From: Tumebacillus flagellatus
GTDB taxonomy: Bacteria; Bacillota; Bacilli; Tumebacillales; Tumebacillaceae
DNA: 63,253 nucleotides
Assembly (NCBI RefSeq): GCF_000714935.1
Contig: NZ_JMIR01000025.1
Coordinates: 1 to 63,253, forward strand
Direction of reading: 5' to 3'
Below are positions 15,733 through 25,321 of this stretch, piece by piece. The notes beneath the pieces are model-generated. The model saw only the letters and a list, made by a program, of their open reading frames with translations, ran no database searches and was not told the origin of the DNA. The position numbers and the translations under genes were made by a program. Numbering within the stretch: the stretch's first letter is position 1; each line of letters opens with the position of its first letter.

Positions 15733-16479
15733 TTACACAGACAGGCCGCCGTCGATGGCGATGATCTGGCCGGTGATGTACTGACCTTGGTCGGATGCCA
15801 GGAATACCGCCATGTTGGCGATGTCTTCCGGCTTGCCGAATTTCTTGAGCGGGATCATGTCGTAATATTCCTTGGTTTTCTTCTCGTTGAAGATCGCCGT
15901 CATATCCGTTTCGATAAAGCCCGGCGCCAAGGCGTTTACGGTGATGCCAAACCCGGCCAGCTCTTTGGAGAGCACGCGGGTCAAACCGTTCAGGCCCGCT
16001 TTGGTCGTCGCGTACGCCGCTTGTCCGGGGATGCCGGAGAGCGATGCGACGGAGGAAACGTTGACGATGCGGCCGCACTTTCTCTCAATCATCGGACGGA
16101 GCGACGCTTTGATGCAGTTGTACACGCCCGTCAAGTTGACGTTGAGCGACTGGTCCCACTCGTCCGGCTTCGTCATCATCAGGAACTTCGGCAAGAGGAT
16201 GCCGGCGTTGTTGACGAGGATGTCGATGCCGCCGAAGCGCTCGACGGTCGCTTTCGCCATCGCTTCCATCGCTTCTTTGTCGTCGACGGAGCCTTGGAAG
16301 AGCAGGACGTTGGTCAGGCCCTTCGCTTCCAGCAGGGACTTCACTTCTTCCGCCGCTTCGGTTCCGCTGCGGTAGTTGATCACGACGTTCGCGCCCGCTT
16401 CCGCCATCGAGATGGCGATTTGCCGCCCGATGCCGCGGGACGAACCGGTGATGATCGCCGTTTTACCTTGAAGCAACAT
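15733..16479 (-). CDS. 3-oxoacyl-ACP reductase, FabG-like
   Basis: 248 residues of classical short-chain dehydrogenase: cofactor loop TGSSRGIGR (12-20), NNAG (about 90), catalytic Ser in NVSSVASLSG, YATTKAG (Tyr and Lys of YxxxK) and the C-terminal ITGQIIAIDGGLSV typical of FabG. It reduces the beta-keto group to a hydroxyl with NADPH. It lies between the KS-beta and ACP genes in one operon, so it should act on intermediates of this pathway. Start ATG has GGGGAGG upstream. No enoyl reductase is encoded here, so with the dehydratase the expected product carries double bonds. Confidence 0.92.
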   Translation of the reverse strand: MLLQGKTAIITGSSRGIGRQIAISMAEAGANVVINYRSGTEAAEEVKSLLEAKGLTNVLLFQGSVDDKEAMEAMAKATVERFGGIDILVNNAGILLPKFLMMTKPDEWDQSLNVNLTGVYNCIKASLRPMIERKCGRIVNVSSVASLSGIPGQAAYATTKAGLNGLTRVLSKELAGFGITVNALAPGFIETDMTAIFNEKKTKEYYDMIPLKKFGKPEDIANMAVFLASDQGQYITGQIIAIDGGLSV

Positions 16480-16497
16480 GTGGTTTCGTCCTCCCCT

Positions 16498-17634
16498 CTA
16501 CGCTCTCTTCAATACGACGGAAACTTGGTTCCCGCCGATTTCCACGCCGTTGACCAGCACGTGGTTCAGCTCTTTTGCACCGCTGGGCAACTGTTGGTTT
16601 TCCAAGAACAGCGCGCCCGCGACCGTGGCGATCGCGTGCGATGCGCCGAACGTTTCGCCGATTTGGTTTTTCAAGTTGAACTGCGGGATGTTCGCCGCTG
16701 CATCGCCGAACACCGCTCCAATCGCGCTCGCTTCCGCTTGGTCAAACGGCGCGTTGCCGTTGGCGGCGACGAGGATCGCGTCGATGTCGGCCGGCGCGAG
16801 TCCCGCCTCCGTCAGCGCTTGGTTCATCGCGTAGGCGAACGATTCGCCGGACGTGTCCGCTTTGGTGAACTCTTGGCTCAAATTCGGGTCGCAGGCGATC
16901 CCGTAGGAGAGCACTTCCGCGTAGACGTGCGCCCCGCGCGCTTGCGCCGATTCCAAAGTCTCCATGAACATGCCGCCGATGCCTTCGCCAAGGCGCATGC
17001 CCGCGCCGTTTTCGTCGATCACCGCCATGCCGGCCACCGCATACGCTTTGGCTGCATTGGCGTGGAGCTCGTCCACACCGCCTGCAATCAACTGCTCGAC
17101 GCGTCCGGAACGGATCAGGTCGAGGCCGTAGGTGATGCCCGGAATCCCGGTCAACGTCGTCGTCGGGCCTTTGGTTTGGAAGCGAATCGCGACTTGTCCT
17201 TGCGCCGCGTTCAACACGGTGTTCGGGAACACCAGCGGAGACGCTTCCGCCGGACCATCGTCGATGATCTGTTGGGTGAACACGTTCGTGGAGTGCCACG
17301 AGCCAAACGATGTGTTGAGGATCAGACCGACTTGTTCGCCGACTTCCGCCAACTGCTCACGGGTCAGACCTGCGTCCTCGACCACCAATTGCACACCTGC
17401 GATGTTCAACTTGGTAAAACGGTCCATGCGGCGCACCGCGCTTTTTTCCAAGATGCCGGTGAAAAGGGAATCTGCCACTTCGCCCGCATAGACGTCTTCT
17501 CCGTCTTCCGTGGTGAAACGGCTCACTTTCAAAATCCCGTTCCGGCCGCTGTTCAGGCCTTCGAGAAATGCTTGCTTGCCCATGCCGATGGAAGAGACCA
17601 CTCCGAGGCCGGTGAGAACAACCCGCTTGCTCAT
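16498..17634 (-). CDS. Degenerate ketosynthase, chain-length-factor-like (KS-beta)
   Basis: 378 residues with the thiolase fold throughout (VVLTGLGVVSSIG at the start, LIAGGVDELHA, GEGIGGMFMETLESA). The catalytic residues are gone: the nucleophile loop reads TTTLTGIPGITYG with no Cys and about five residues fewer than KS-alpha; the HGTGT motif is AANGNAP; and K-x-x-x-G-H is KNQIGET. This is how chain-length factors (KS-beta) of type II polyketide synthases look: they pair with an active KS and set chain length. Its ATG overlaps the stop of the FabZ-like gene (ATGA). It is probably inactive alone. Confidence 0.88.
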   Translation of the reverse strand: MSKRVVLTGLGVVSSIGMGKQAFLEGLNSGRNGILKVSRFTTEDGEDVYAGEVADSLFTGILEKSAVRRMDRFTKLNIAGVQLVVEDAGLTREQLAEVGEQVGLILNTSFGSWHSTNVFTQQIIDDGPAEASPLVFPNTVLNAAQGQVAIRFQTKGPTTTLTGIPGITYGLDLIRSGRVEQLIAGGVDELHANAAKAYAVAGMAVIDENGAGMRLGEGIGGMFMETLESAQARGAHVYAEVLSYGIACDPNLSQEFTKADTSGESFAYAMNQALTEAGLAPADIDAILVAANGNAPFDQAEASAIGAVFGDAAANIPQFNLKNQIGETFGASHAIATVAGALFLENQQLPSGAKELNHVLVNGVEIGGNQVSVVLKRA

Positions 17635-18056
17635 TCTGCTAACGCCTCCTCAAATTCCATGTAATACGTGATCTGCGCCCGGGCGACTTCCTTGCCGTCC
17701 ACGCGCGCGGTGACCTGCACTTTTGCAAACGCTCCTGCTTTTTGAAGATTGACCGCTTCCGTCACCAACTGGTCGCCCGGGCGCACAAACCCCAGGAACT
17801 TCACTTTGTCGATGCCGGCGATGTATCCGTTTTTCGCCTTGGGGTACATCATCGCCCCTGCTTGTGACATGGCTTCGATGATCAACACCCCCGGCATGAC
17901 CGGATTGTTCGGAAAGTGACCCATGAAAAACGCTTCGTTGATCGTCACGTTTTTGTACGCGACGGCGCGCGTCAGAGGCTCCACTTCCAATACACGGTCG
18001 ACCAACAGGAACGGATATCGTTGATTGATACGCTCTTGAATCTCCAAGATGTCCAT
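17631..18056 (-). CDS. 3-hydroxyacyl-ACP dehydratase, FabZ-like
   Basis: 141 residues from the ATG at 18056 (MDILEIQERINQRYPF; AAGGGTG upstream; the earlier ATG makes an untypical leader). Hotdog fold with the FabZ active-site segment FMGHFPNNPVMPGVLIIEAMSQ, containing the catalytic His and Glu. It removes water from 3-hydroxyacyl-ACP to make the trans-2-enoyl chain. It is the first gene of the seven-gene operon and overlaps the next one. It could also serve primary fatty acid synthesis, but its position beside KS-alpha/KS-beta suggests a dedicated role. Confidence 0.92.
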   Translation of the reverse strand: MDILEIQERINQRYPFLLVDRVLEVEPLTRAVAYKNVTINEAFFMGHFPNNPVMPGVLIIEAMSQAGAMMYPKAKNGYIAGIDKVKFLGFVRPGDQLVTEAVNLQKAGAFAKVQVTARVDGKEVARAQITYYMEFEEALAE

Positions 18057-18092
18057 TCTTTCACCCTTCCCCAAGTAGAGCTATGTACTTTA

Positions 18093-18111
18093 CATTTGAG
18101 TACACCAAATG
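18093..18111. promoter_or_regulatory. Candidate operator in the leader of the FAS/PKS-like operon
   Basis: Inverted repeat CATTTG-7-CAAATG in the operon's AT-rich 5' leader, between the promoter and fabZ-like start. Related ATTTA/ACAT-type repeats follow. The position suits repressor binding. No regulator gene is nearby, so the site is only a candidate. Confidence 0.3.
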
Positions 18112-18146
18112 AAAAATACATTTAATTTACATGACTGCTGAATACA

Positions 18147-18175
18147 ATTATCCGCAGTTCGCTTCGCTATGTCAA
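18147..18175 (-). promoter_or_regulatory. Strong sigma-A promoter of the FAS/PKS-like operon
   Basis: Minus strand TTGACA (18175-18170), 17-base spacer, GATAAT (18152-18147). The -35 is a perfect match and the -10 has five of six. It is the only strong promoter seen for the seven genes 18056-13460 and leaves a leader of about 90 bases. Confidence 0.75.
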
Positions 18176-18226
18176 TGATAGAGGATTAAACATTAACTAT
18201 ACTAATTTTACAATGAGAAATGAACT

Positions 18227-18262
18227 AAAAAACACCTCGTTCGCAATTGCGAACAAGGTGTC
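18227..18262 (-). terminator. Intrinsic terminator
   Basis: Minus strand: ACACCTTGTTCGC and GCGAACGAGGTGT arms, then TTTTTT; ends the 18275-18520 gene. Confidence 0.8.
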
Positions 18263-18274
18263 CGGTGAACCCCC

Positions 18275-18520
18275 TCAGGAGCGGTTGATGGCTTTGAGTT
18301 TGACTTTGGTGATCCGCCCCAAGGGAATTTTGAGCTGCGCGACGCGGTAGCCTTCGTGTTTCAAATCGTCCACCACGAGATGCCGGAAGTAGACGTAGTG
18401 CAATTCCAAGGTGTCTTTCGTGCCGTCGACGATCGCCTGCAGCGCGGCACGGATCTCGTCGTCGACATGCAACTCCAGTTTGAGTTCCTTGATCCGGGTC
18501 TTGCCCGCACCTTCCGCCAT
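18275..18520 (-). CDS. Small conserved-looking hypothetical protein
   Basis: 81 residues from the ATG at 18520, chosen because AAGGGGGG lies just upstream; the longer frame adds a basic, unlikely leader. The product has alternating charged helix and strand stretches (KELKLELHVDDEIRAALQAIVDG, then a TLELHYVYFRHLVV strand) and a basic end. No signal or membrane segment. I do not recognise a family. It lies 100 bases downstream of dtd on the same strand and may share its transcript, and is followed by a terminator. Confidence 0.65.
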   Translation of the reverse strand: MAEGAGKTRIKELKLELHVDDEIRAALQAIVDGTKDTLELHYVYFRHLVVDDLKHEGYRVAQLKIPLGRITKVKLKAINRS

Positions 18521-18622
18521 ACGCCGTCCCCCCTTCTTCTTACACCTACTCCGACGGGACAAAAAAAAGACCGCGTACGCGACGCGGACTTTTTGGCAAA
18601 ACGGGTTGAAACGGCAAATCGG

Positions 18623-19072
18623 TTAGAACGTGCGCTTGGACTCCAGCAGCAGCGTCACGGGGCCGTCGTTGATCAACTCGACATCCATCATCGCGCCGAA
18701 CACGCCGGTCTCCACGCGCACGCCTTGCGCCCTGGCCCGCTCGTTGAAGTATTCGTACAGTTCTCTCGCTGCGTCCGGCTTGGCGGCCTCCATGAAGTTC
18801 GGGCGGCGTCCCTTGCGGCAGTCGCCGTAGAGCGTGAACTGCGACACGGAGAGCAGCGACCCTCCGACGTCGAGCAAGGAGTGGTTCATCTTGCCGTCCT
18901 CATCTTCGAAGACGCGCAGGTTGAGCACCTTGTCCACGAGAGTATCGGCGTCCTCCCGCGTGTCTTCGTGGGTGACGCCGATGAGCAACACAAACCCTTG
19001 ACCGATCTCGCCCGTCACGGCGCCGTCGACCGTGACGCGGCCGGAGCGGGCTCGTTGGACTACGATTCTCAT
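18623..19072 (-). CDS. dtd: D-aminoacyl-tRNA deacylase
   Basis: 149 residues, full length for Dtd. Family signatures are the start [36 protein letters not shown] (the SQFTL motif) and the C-terminal [11 protein letters not shown] (the cross-subunit Gly-Pro motif). The homodimer hydrolyses D-Tyr and other D-aminoacyl esters (and Gly-tRNA-Ala), protecting translation. It follows relA by about 24 bases on the same strand behind AGAAGGAG, the usual Bacillales order relA-dtd. Confidence 0.95.
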   Translation of the reverse strand: MRIVVQRARSGRVTVDGAVTGEIGQGFVLLIGVTHEDTREDADTLVDKVLNLRVFEDEDGKMNHSLLDVGGSLLSVSQFTLYGDCRKGRRPNFMEAAKPDAARELYEYFNERARAQGVRVETGVFGAMMDVELINDGPVTLLLESKRTF

Positions 19073-19096
19073 CGTACAAAACTCCTTCTGGCTTGC

Positions 19097-21403
19097 TTAT
19101 TGCATGATCCGGCGGACCGCATAGATGTCCTTCACGCGCTTGATCTTCTCGACGACCGAGTGCAGGTGGTCGACGTTGCGGATGTTGATCGAGAGCAGGA
19201 TCGTCGCCATCTTGCGCTTGTCGGCGCGGGCGGACACAGCGGTGATGTCGGTCTTGGTCTCGGAGACCATCATCATGACCTCTGTCATCAGACCTCTGCG
19301 GTCGAGGCCGGTCACTTCGATTTCGACGTTGTACTGCGCTGTGTTGTCCATGTCCCATTCGACATCGATCAAGCGGTTCTCTTCGTCCGCCATCACCGCT
19401 TCGAGGTTCGGGCAGTTGTCGCGGTGAATCGATACGCCGCGTCCGCGGGTGATGAAGCCTCTGATCTCATCGCCCGGCACCGGGTTGCAGCAGCGGGAGA
19501 AGCGCACCAGCATGTTGTCGATGCCCTTGACGCGGACGCCGAGCTTGCTTTTCTTGTTCTTCTTGGGCTCTTGCTTGACCTCGGGAATCTTCGGGAGGTC
19601 GACGGGCGGAGCTTCCTTCTTGATCTTGTCGACCAAGCGGGTGACGACTTGATGCGCGGAAAAACCGCCGTACCCGACGGCTGCCATCATGTCGTCGACT
19701 TTTGTGAAGTTGAACTTGAGCGCGATCTCCTCCAAGTTCTTATCCGTCATGAACGTCGCGTCGATGCCGTGCTTTTTCACTTCGCGCTCGATCGACTCGC
19801 GGCCTTTCTGGACGTTCTCTTCGCGTTTTTCCCGCTTGAACCACTGGCGGATCTTCGACTTTGCCTGCGAGGACTTGACGACTTTGATCCAGTCCTGCGA
19901 CGGGCCGTAGGAATGCTTCGACGTCAGCACTTCCACGATGTCGCCCGTTTTCAGCTTGTAGTCGAGCGGCACGATCTTGCCGTTGACTTTGGCGCCGATC
20001 GTGCGGTTGCCGATGTCGGTGTGGATGCGGTACGAGAAGTCGATCGGCACGGAGCCCGCCGGCAAGTTGATCACGTCGCCCTTGGGCGTAAACACGAACA
20101 CTTCGTCGGCGAACAAGTCGAATTTCAAGGTCTCCATGAATTCTTGGGCGTCCTTGAAGTCCTGCTGCCATTCGAGAATTTCGCGGAACCAAGCGAGTTT
20201 CTGCGTGAACGACGCGTCCTTGACGCCCGGTTGCGTCGTTTGGCCTTCCTTCGCGTCCTTCGGTTCCTTGGTGTCCTTGCCCTTCTCGGCGCTTTCCTTG
20301 TACAGCCAGTGCGCGGCAATGCCGTACTCCGCCGTGCGGTGCATCTCCCACGTGCGAATCTGGATCTCCAGCGGTTCGCCGCGCGGGCCGACGACGGTGG
20401 TGTGGAGCGATTGGTACATGTTCGCCTTGGGCATGGCGATGTAGTCCTTGAAACGGCCCGGCATCGGCTTCCACATCGTGTGTACGATGCCCAAGATCGC
20501 ATAGCAATCCTTGATGTTGTTGACGATGACGCGCACAGCCAGCAGGTCGTAGATTTCGTTGAACTGCTTGTTGTAATTCGTCATCTTGCGGTAGATCGAG
20601 TAGAGATGTTTGGCGCGTCCGGAGACGTCGGCCTTGATGTCGAGCTCGCCCATTTTTTCCTTGATCGAGTCGATGACTTCTTGGACGTATTCTTCGCGCT
20701 CACGGCGTTTCTTCGCCATGAGGTTGACGATGCGGTAGTACTGCTGCGGGTTCAAATAGCGAAGCGAAATGTCTTCGAGCTCCCACTTGATCGTGGAAAT
20801 CCCCAGACGATGTGCAAGCGGCGCGTAGATCTCCAACGTTTCGGTCGCGATGCGAACCTGCTTCTCCGTCGGTTGGTGTTTTAGCGTCCGCATGTTGTGC
20901 AGGCGGTCCGCCAGTTTGATCAAGATGACGCGGATGTCCTTGGCCATCGCCATGAACATCTTGCGGAGGTTTTCCGCTTGCGCTTCTTCCTTGGTTTCAA
21001 ACTTGATCCTCTCGAGCTTCGTCACGCCGTCGACGAGCGCGGCCACCTCCGGGCCGAACTTCTCAGCCATCTGCTGCGAGGTGATGTCGCAATCTTCGAC
21101 GACGTCGTGCAGAAGGGCTGCAGACAGTGTAACCGCATCCAGTTCAAGACCCGCAAGGATCTCGGCGACAGCAACCGGATGCATGATGTACGGTTCCCCG
21201 GAACGGCGGGTTTGGCCCCGATGCGCTTCGTCAGCCACTTCAAACGCGCGGCGCAGCATCGCCACGTCTTCGGGCGTGCTGTACCGGCTGACTTTTTCAA
21301 TCAGGCGCTCCATCCCCACCGGGTCTTTTTTCTCCAAAATGTCCGGCTCCGGGGTGCCGGACGTGTCCGGTCGATCAGTACTGGATGAGTGAGAAGACAT
21401 CAT
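19097..21403 (-). CDS. relA: Bifunctional (p)ppGpp synthetase/hydrolase
   Basis: Up to 768 residues. Order of domains: HD hydrolase (HPVAVAEIL, then LLHDVVED with His99-Asp100), synthetase ([18 protein letters not shown], then [20 protein letters not shown]), TGS ([20 protein letters not shown]), helical and zinc-finger-like region ([14 protein letters not shown]) and C-terminal ACT. Both active sites look intact, as in Bacillus Rel. It makes and degrades the alarmone during starvation. The frame opens at 21403 inside the 3' end of apt (29-base overlap); the ribosome site there is weak, so the exact start is uncertain. Sits between apt and dtd. Confidence 0.95.
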   Translation of the reverse strand: MMSSHSSSTDRPDTSGTPEPDILEKKDPVGMERLIEKVSRYSTPEDVAMLRRAFEVADEAHRGQTRRSGEPYIMHPVAVAEILAGLELDAVTLSAALLHDVVEDCDITSQQMAEKFGPEVAALVDGVTKLERIKFETKEEAQAENLRKMFMAMAKDIRVILIKLADRLHNMRTLKHQPTEKQVRIATETLEIYAPLAHRLGISTIKWELEDISLRYLNPQQYYRIVNLMAKKRREREEYVQEVIDSIKEKMGELDIKADVSGRAKHLYSIYRKMTNYNKQFNEIYDLLAVRVIVNNIKDCYAILGIVHTMWKPMPGRFKDYIAMPKANMYQSLHTTVVGPRGEPLEIQIRTWEMHRTAEYGIAAHWLYKESAEKGKDTKEPKDAKEGQTTQPGVKDASFTQKLAWFREILEWQQDFKDAQEFMETLKFDLFADEVFVFTPKGDVINLPAGSVPIDFSYRIHTDIGNRTIGAKVNGKIVPLDYKLKTGDIVEVLTSKHSYGPSQDWIKVVKSSQAKSKIRQWFKREKREENVQKGRESIEREVKKHGIDATFMTDKNLEEIALKFNFTKVDDMMAAVGYGGFSAHQVVTRLVDKIKKEAPPVDLPKIPEVKQEPKKNKKSKLGVRVKGIDNMLVRFSRCCNPVPGDEIRGFITRGRGVSIHRDNCPNLEAVMADEENRLIDVEWDMDNTAQYNVEIEVTGLDRRGLMTEVMMMVSETKTDITAVSARADKRKMATILLSINIRNVDHLHSVVEKIKRVKDIYAVRRIMQ

Positions 21404-21890
21404 ACCCTTGGAGCTTCTCCCGACCGTTGAGGTAGGTCAGTTCGATCAAGAAGCAGACCCCGACGACAATACCGCCGAGCTTCTCGACGAGCTGAATCGT
21501 GGAACCGATCGTCCCCCCTGTCGCGAGCAGGTCGTCGGCAATGATAACGCGCTGACCCGGTTGGATCGCGTCGGTGTGAATTTCCAAAGAGTCCTTGCCG
21601 TATTCCAGCGAGTAGTCTTGAGAGATCGTCTCATGCGGCAATTTGCCCGGTTTGCGGATCGGCACGAAGCCTTTTTCCATCGCGTACGCCATGGGTGCTG
21701 CCAGCAGGAACCCGCGGGATTCCGGACCTGCGATGATGTCGGCGCGGCGCTCGACGGCAAAGTCCTTGAACTGCTCGATCGCGGCGCGGAAAGCCGGGCC
21801 GTCCTTGAGCAGAGTGGTGATGTCTTTGAAACGAATTCCCGGAGACGGGAAATCGGGGATCACGCGAATTTTGTCTTTGAAGTCCATCAT
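21375..21890 (-). CDS. apt: Adenine phosphoribosyltransferase
   Basis: 171 residues from the ATG at 21890 behind AGGAGGAA; the open frame extends further upstream into recJ but lacks a site there. Signatures: [30 protein letters not shown] and the PRPP-binding loop [13 protein letters not shown]. It converts adenine and PRPP to AMP in the cytosol (purine salvage). The order recJ-apt-relA is conserved in Bacillales; the 3' end overlaps relA. Confidence 0.95.
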   Translation of the reverse strand: MMDFKDKIRVIPDFPSPGIRFKDITTLLKDGPAFRAAIEQFKDFAVERRADIIAGPESRGFLLAAPMAYAMEKGFVPIRKPGKLPHETISQDYSLEYGKDSLEIHTDAIQPGQRVIIADDLLATGGTIGSTIQLVEKLGGIVVGVCFLIELTYLNGREKLQGYDVFSLIQY

Positions 21891-21907
21891 GTAAGTTCCT
21901 CCTACGC

Positions 21908-24292
21908 TCACCGCAACAGTTGCGGGACAAGCCATTCTCGAAGTGTATCGGTTGACGCGGCCAGCAGTTTCCCGCGCACGTCCGTCAGATGCCGGAAGCG
22001 CTCGGCCTGCCGCTGATACGTCGGAGCCTCTGAGAGCTCGCGACGTCCCGCGTTCGGATTCCCGGTGTAACGTTTGCCGTCGTCACCCTCCGGCAACACA
22101 AATTCCAATTCGGTGAACACCGAGAGGATCGTCTCCACGCCCTCCGCCGTCAACGGGCGCATCTCCGTCAGCATCTGTTCGTGCGTGACGGTGCCCATCC
22201 GTTTCAGGTAGCGGTAGGCGTACGTAAACGCATCGCGCACCGGCAGCCAGTTCACCTGCGCGTGGCGGAAGTAGTTCTCGTCCGCCTCGCCGTAAATCAC
22301 GTATACGTTCCCGTGCGGCTCCATCTGCCGCAACGCGCTCTCCAACTGCGAGAGCGTCGCGGGCAAGTCGTAGAGCACGAGATGGTCGGTCGGCTCCTCG
22401 GAGCCTGCGAGCAGTCGGGTGCCTCCTTCGGCGTCGGCGAGCACCAAGCGGTACTTGCCTTCATTCCAAGGATACCCAAACAGCCGCTTTTCGATCTCCC
22501 GCAAGTTCGCCTCTTGGAAAAAAAGCACCGTCAGCGGTTCCTTGCGCGTCTCCAGCCACACCGCTTTGTCGCCGCAGCCCCGCTTGTCAAAGCATTGCAC
22601 GCCGTTGGCCCGCCAGTCGCCCACCTGCAGTTGCAGAGAGCGGCGGCCGTTCCACTCGTTGATGGAAAGTTCGCCGACGAGGTCGATCGACGCCAAGCTC
22701 TCCAAGAGCGGCTGGTCGGCGCTGCGCCGAAACGCGATGCAGTCCAGCTGTCGGTTCGCCCGCTTCACCCGCATCTGCAAGTGCGCGGCGTCCTTGCCGA
22801 CGACGCGGATCTGCTCCAGATCAAGCCCTTGGAAGGAGAACCGCGGGCTCGGGTTGCCAAACCCGTACGGAGCCAGCCGTTCCATCTGCTCGACGAGGTC
22901 GAAATTCAGATCGTTCAGATCCAACACCATGTCCACGTCGATCTTGGGCTGCATGTCCTCCGGGGTCAGGACTTCCTGGGCGATGTCATTCATCCTACGC
23001 CGCAACTCGTCAATGCGCTCCTCGGCGATCGAGAAGCCCGCCGCCATCTTATGCCCGCCGTAATGGCCGAGCAGGTCCGCGCATTGAGATAGCGCCGCGT
23101 AGAGGTCAAACCCGTGAATGCTTCGTGCCGAAGATTTGCCGCCGCCCTCGCCGTTTAGCGCGATCATCAGCGTCGGCCGGTAATAGCGCTCGACGATGCG
23201 CGACGCCACGATGCCGATCACGCCCTCGTTCCAACCCTTCGACGGCACGACCAGCACGCGGCCGTCCAGCCAGTCGGGGTTGGCCTCGATCAGCGCAACC
23301 GCTTGCTCGAAGATGCTCTCGCCGATTTCTTGACGCTCCCGGTTGCGGGCGTCCAAGAACTCGGCGAGCTCTCGGGCTTTGTCCGGGTCGATCGTCGTCA
23401 ACAGCTCCACCGCGTACGTCGCGGAGTCCAAGCGACCCGCGGCGTTGATGCGCGGGCCGAAAGAAAAACCGATGTGCCCGGCGGTGACTTTTTTACCGGT
23501 CAATCCGGCGACTTCCACCAGCGCACGCACGCCCGGACGCGGCACCACGTTGATCGCGTCCAAGCCAAACATCGTGATCAAGCGGTTCTCGCCCGTGAGC
23601 GGCGCCAAGTCGGCGACCGTGCCGATCGCGGCGAGATCGAGAAACTCGTCCGGCACGCGCTCGTAGAGCGCCTGCACCAATTTCCACGCCACGCCGACGC
23701 CGGCAAGCATCTTCTCCGGATAGTTGCAGCCCGGTTGCTTCGGATTGAGAATCGCGTACGCATCCGGCAACACTTCCGGCGGGGTGTGGTGGTCGGTGAC
23801 GATCAGGTCAAGCCCGATCTCGGCCGCCAACCTCGCTTCCTCGACAGCTGAAATCCCGTTGTCCACCGTAATCACGAGGTCAAACCCGCGCTCCTTGGCT
23901 TCTTGCAACGCCGGTCCGTTCAGGCCGTAGCCCTCGGAGAAACGGTCGGGAATGTAATACTCCACATCTGCGTCAATTCCTTGCAAAGCCAAGAACAGCA
24001 AAGCGGTAGACGTCGCGCCGTCCGCGTCATAGTCGCCATAGATCATGATCCGTTCGCGGCGGTCGATCGCTTGGCGAATTCTCGCCACCGCCTTGTCCAT
24101 GTCACGCATCAGAAACGGGTCGGAAAAACCCTCCCGCCCGGGGTACAGAAAACGCTGAGCATCTTCTGCCGTGCGCAAGCCCCTTCGCCACAACAGGCGG
24201 GCCAAAATCGGAGAAACTCCCACTTTATCCGCCAAGGCGTGGACTTCCAACTCATCGGCTTCGAGGACAACCCAGCGCTTGGGTGTTTGCAT
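21908..24292 (-). CDS. recJ: Single-stranded-DNA-specific exonuclease RecJ
   Basis: 794 residues, ATG at 24292 behind AGAGGA. The DHH phosphoesterase domain has [12 protein letters not shown] (about 80-91), VTVDNGISA and [10 protein letters not shown] (DHH); DHHA1 shows [16 protein letters not shown] and [14 protein letters not shown]; then an OB-fold and a C-terminal extension of about 230 residues, as in Firmicutes RecJ. It degrades single-stranded DNA 5' to 3' in recombination and mismatch repair. It is the first gene of the recJ-apt-relA-dtd group, with a terminator just upstream separating it from secDF. Confidence 0.95.
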   Translation of the reverse strand: MQTPKRWVVLEADELEVHALADKVGVSPILARLLWRRGLRTAEDAQRFLYPGREGFSDPFLMRDMDKAVARIRQAIDRRERIMIYGDYDADGATSTALLFLALQGIDADVEYYIPDRFSEGYGLNGPALQEAKERGFDLVITVDNGISAVEEARLAAEIGLDLIVTDHHTPPEVLPDAYAILNPKQPGCNYPEKMLAGVGVAWKLVQALYERVPDEFLDLAAIGTVADLAPLTGENRLITMFGLDAINVVPRPGVRALVEVAGLTGKKVTAGHIGFSFGPRINAAGRLDSATYAVELLTTIDPDKARELAEFLDARNRERQEIGESIFEQAVALIEANPDWLDGRVLVVPSKGWNEGVIGIVASRIVERYYRPTLMIALNGEGGGKSSARSIHGFDLYAALSQCADLLGHYGGHKMAAGFSIAEERIDELRRRMNDIAQEVLTPEDMQPKIDVDMVLDLNDLNFDLVEQMERLAPYGFGNPSPRFSFQGLDLEQIRVVGKDAAHLQMRVKRANRQLDCIAFRRSADQPLLESLASIDLVGELSINEWNGRRSLQLQVGDWRANGVQCFDKRGCGDKAVWLETRKEPLTVLFFQEANLREIEKRLFGYPWNEGKYRLVLADAEGGTRLLAGSEEPTDHLVLYDLPATLSQLESALRQMEPHGNVYVIYGEADENYFRHAQVNWLPVRDAFTYAYRYLKRMGTVTHEQMLTEMRPLTAEGVETILSVFTELEFVLPEGDDGKRYTGNPNAGRRELSEAPTYQRQAERFRHLTDVRGKLLAASTDTLREWLVPQLLR

Positions 24293-24381
24293 ATCGAAAA
24301 ATCCTCTCTACGATAAATAACATAGAATAATTTCATTATACTTCTTGACAGGTTGACTCGCAACAACAGCCCGCAACACGC

Positions 24382-24414
24382 AAAAAACCGCCGGAGCAGA
24401 GTCCGGCGGTTTTT
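24382..24414. terminator. Terminator after secF
   Basis: AAAAAACCGCCGGA and TCCGGCGGTTTTT arms; placed after secF on the minus strand. Confidence 0.85.
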
Positions 24415-24418
24415 CCTC

Positions 24419-25321
24419 TTAGGATTGCGATTGTGCCGAAGCTTTTTTCGGTTTTTTCAACTCGCGGGATTTCCAGGCAACCCACAATTGGGACGCGATG
24501 AAAATCGAGGAGTACGCACCGGTGACCAGACCGATCAACAGCGCCAGCGCGAAGTGTTGAATCGGCGAGCCGCCGAACAGGAACAGCGCGCCTGCCGAGA
24601 GCACAACGGTCAAGACGGTGTTGAGCGAGCGCGCCATCGTCGCCCAGATCGATTCGTTGACCATCTGTTCGAGGTCTTCGGTCGTCTTGATCTTGGTGTG
24701 TTTCAAGTTGTCGCGAATCCGGTCGAAGATGACGATCGTATCGTGGATCGAGTACCCGACGATCGTCAGGACGGCCGCGATGAAGTTGATGTCGATCTCC
24801 AAGCGGAAGAGCGCAAACAGCGAAACGACGACGAGCACGACTTGCAGAACGGAGATGACGCCGGAGATCGCAAAGCGATACTCAAAGCGAACCGCCATGT
24901 AGAGGATGATCCCGATCGACGCATACAGGATCGCGTAGATCGCTTTCTGCGCCAGTTCGCGGGCGACAATCGGGTCGACCGAGGAAATCTGCGGAGCGGA
25001 GTTCGTGTACGTCTTGTCCAAGTACGCTTTGACCGCCGCTTCTTGATCGGGCGTAAACTTCGTATCCATGCGCAGCACGATGCCGTCGTTGCCGATGCCT
25101 TGTGCTTGCGTGACTTTGAGGTCGGGGAACTGCTTGCTGAAGTCGTTCTGCACGTCTTGCGTGTTGAACGCATGTCCGACGGTGAACTGCACGCGGGAAC
25201 CGGCTTCAAAGTCGGTGCCGAGGTTCAGACCCATCGTCGACATGATCACGATCCCGACGACCGCGATGATCGCGGAGATGATGAAGTACCACTTGCGGTG
25301 TTTTACGATGTCGAACTTCAT
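24419..25321 (-). CDS. secF: Protein translocase subunit SecF
   Basis: 300 residues, six membrane segments with a large outer loop after the first. Signatures: FDIVKHRKWYF at the start, GLNLGTDFEAGSRVQF, and SIHDTIVIFDRIRDNLK in the fourth-fifth segment region, with the proton-path residues of the SecDF family. With SecD it uses the proton gradient to pull proteins through SecYEG. The ATG overlaps the end of secD. Here secD and secF are separate genes, unlike the fused secDF of Bacillus subtilis. Confidence 0.95.
   Translation of the reverse strand: MKFDIVKHRKWYFIISAIIAVVGIVIMSTMGLNLGTDFEAGSRVQFTVGHAFNTQDVQNDFSKQFPDLKVTQAQGIGNDGIVLRMDTKFTPDQEAAVKAYLDKTYTNSAPQISSVDPIVARELAQKAIYAILYASIGIILYMAVRFEYRFAISGVISVLQVVLVVVSLFALFRLEIDINFIAAVLTIVGYSIHDTIVIFDRIRDNLKHTKIKTTEDLEQMVNESIWATMARSLNTVLTVVLSAGALFLFGGSPIQHFALALLIGLVTGAYSSIFIASQLWVAWKSRELKKPKKASAQSQS

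Noticed and set aside
15787..17664. A 625-codon plus-strand frame across fabG and KS-beta
   Set aside because: Antisense shadow of genes with clear motifs.
18356..20884. An 842-codon plus-strand frame
   Set aside because: It is the antisense shadow of dtd and relA, rich in Val, Asp, Arg and His, with no motifs.
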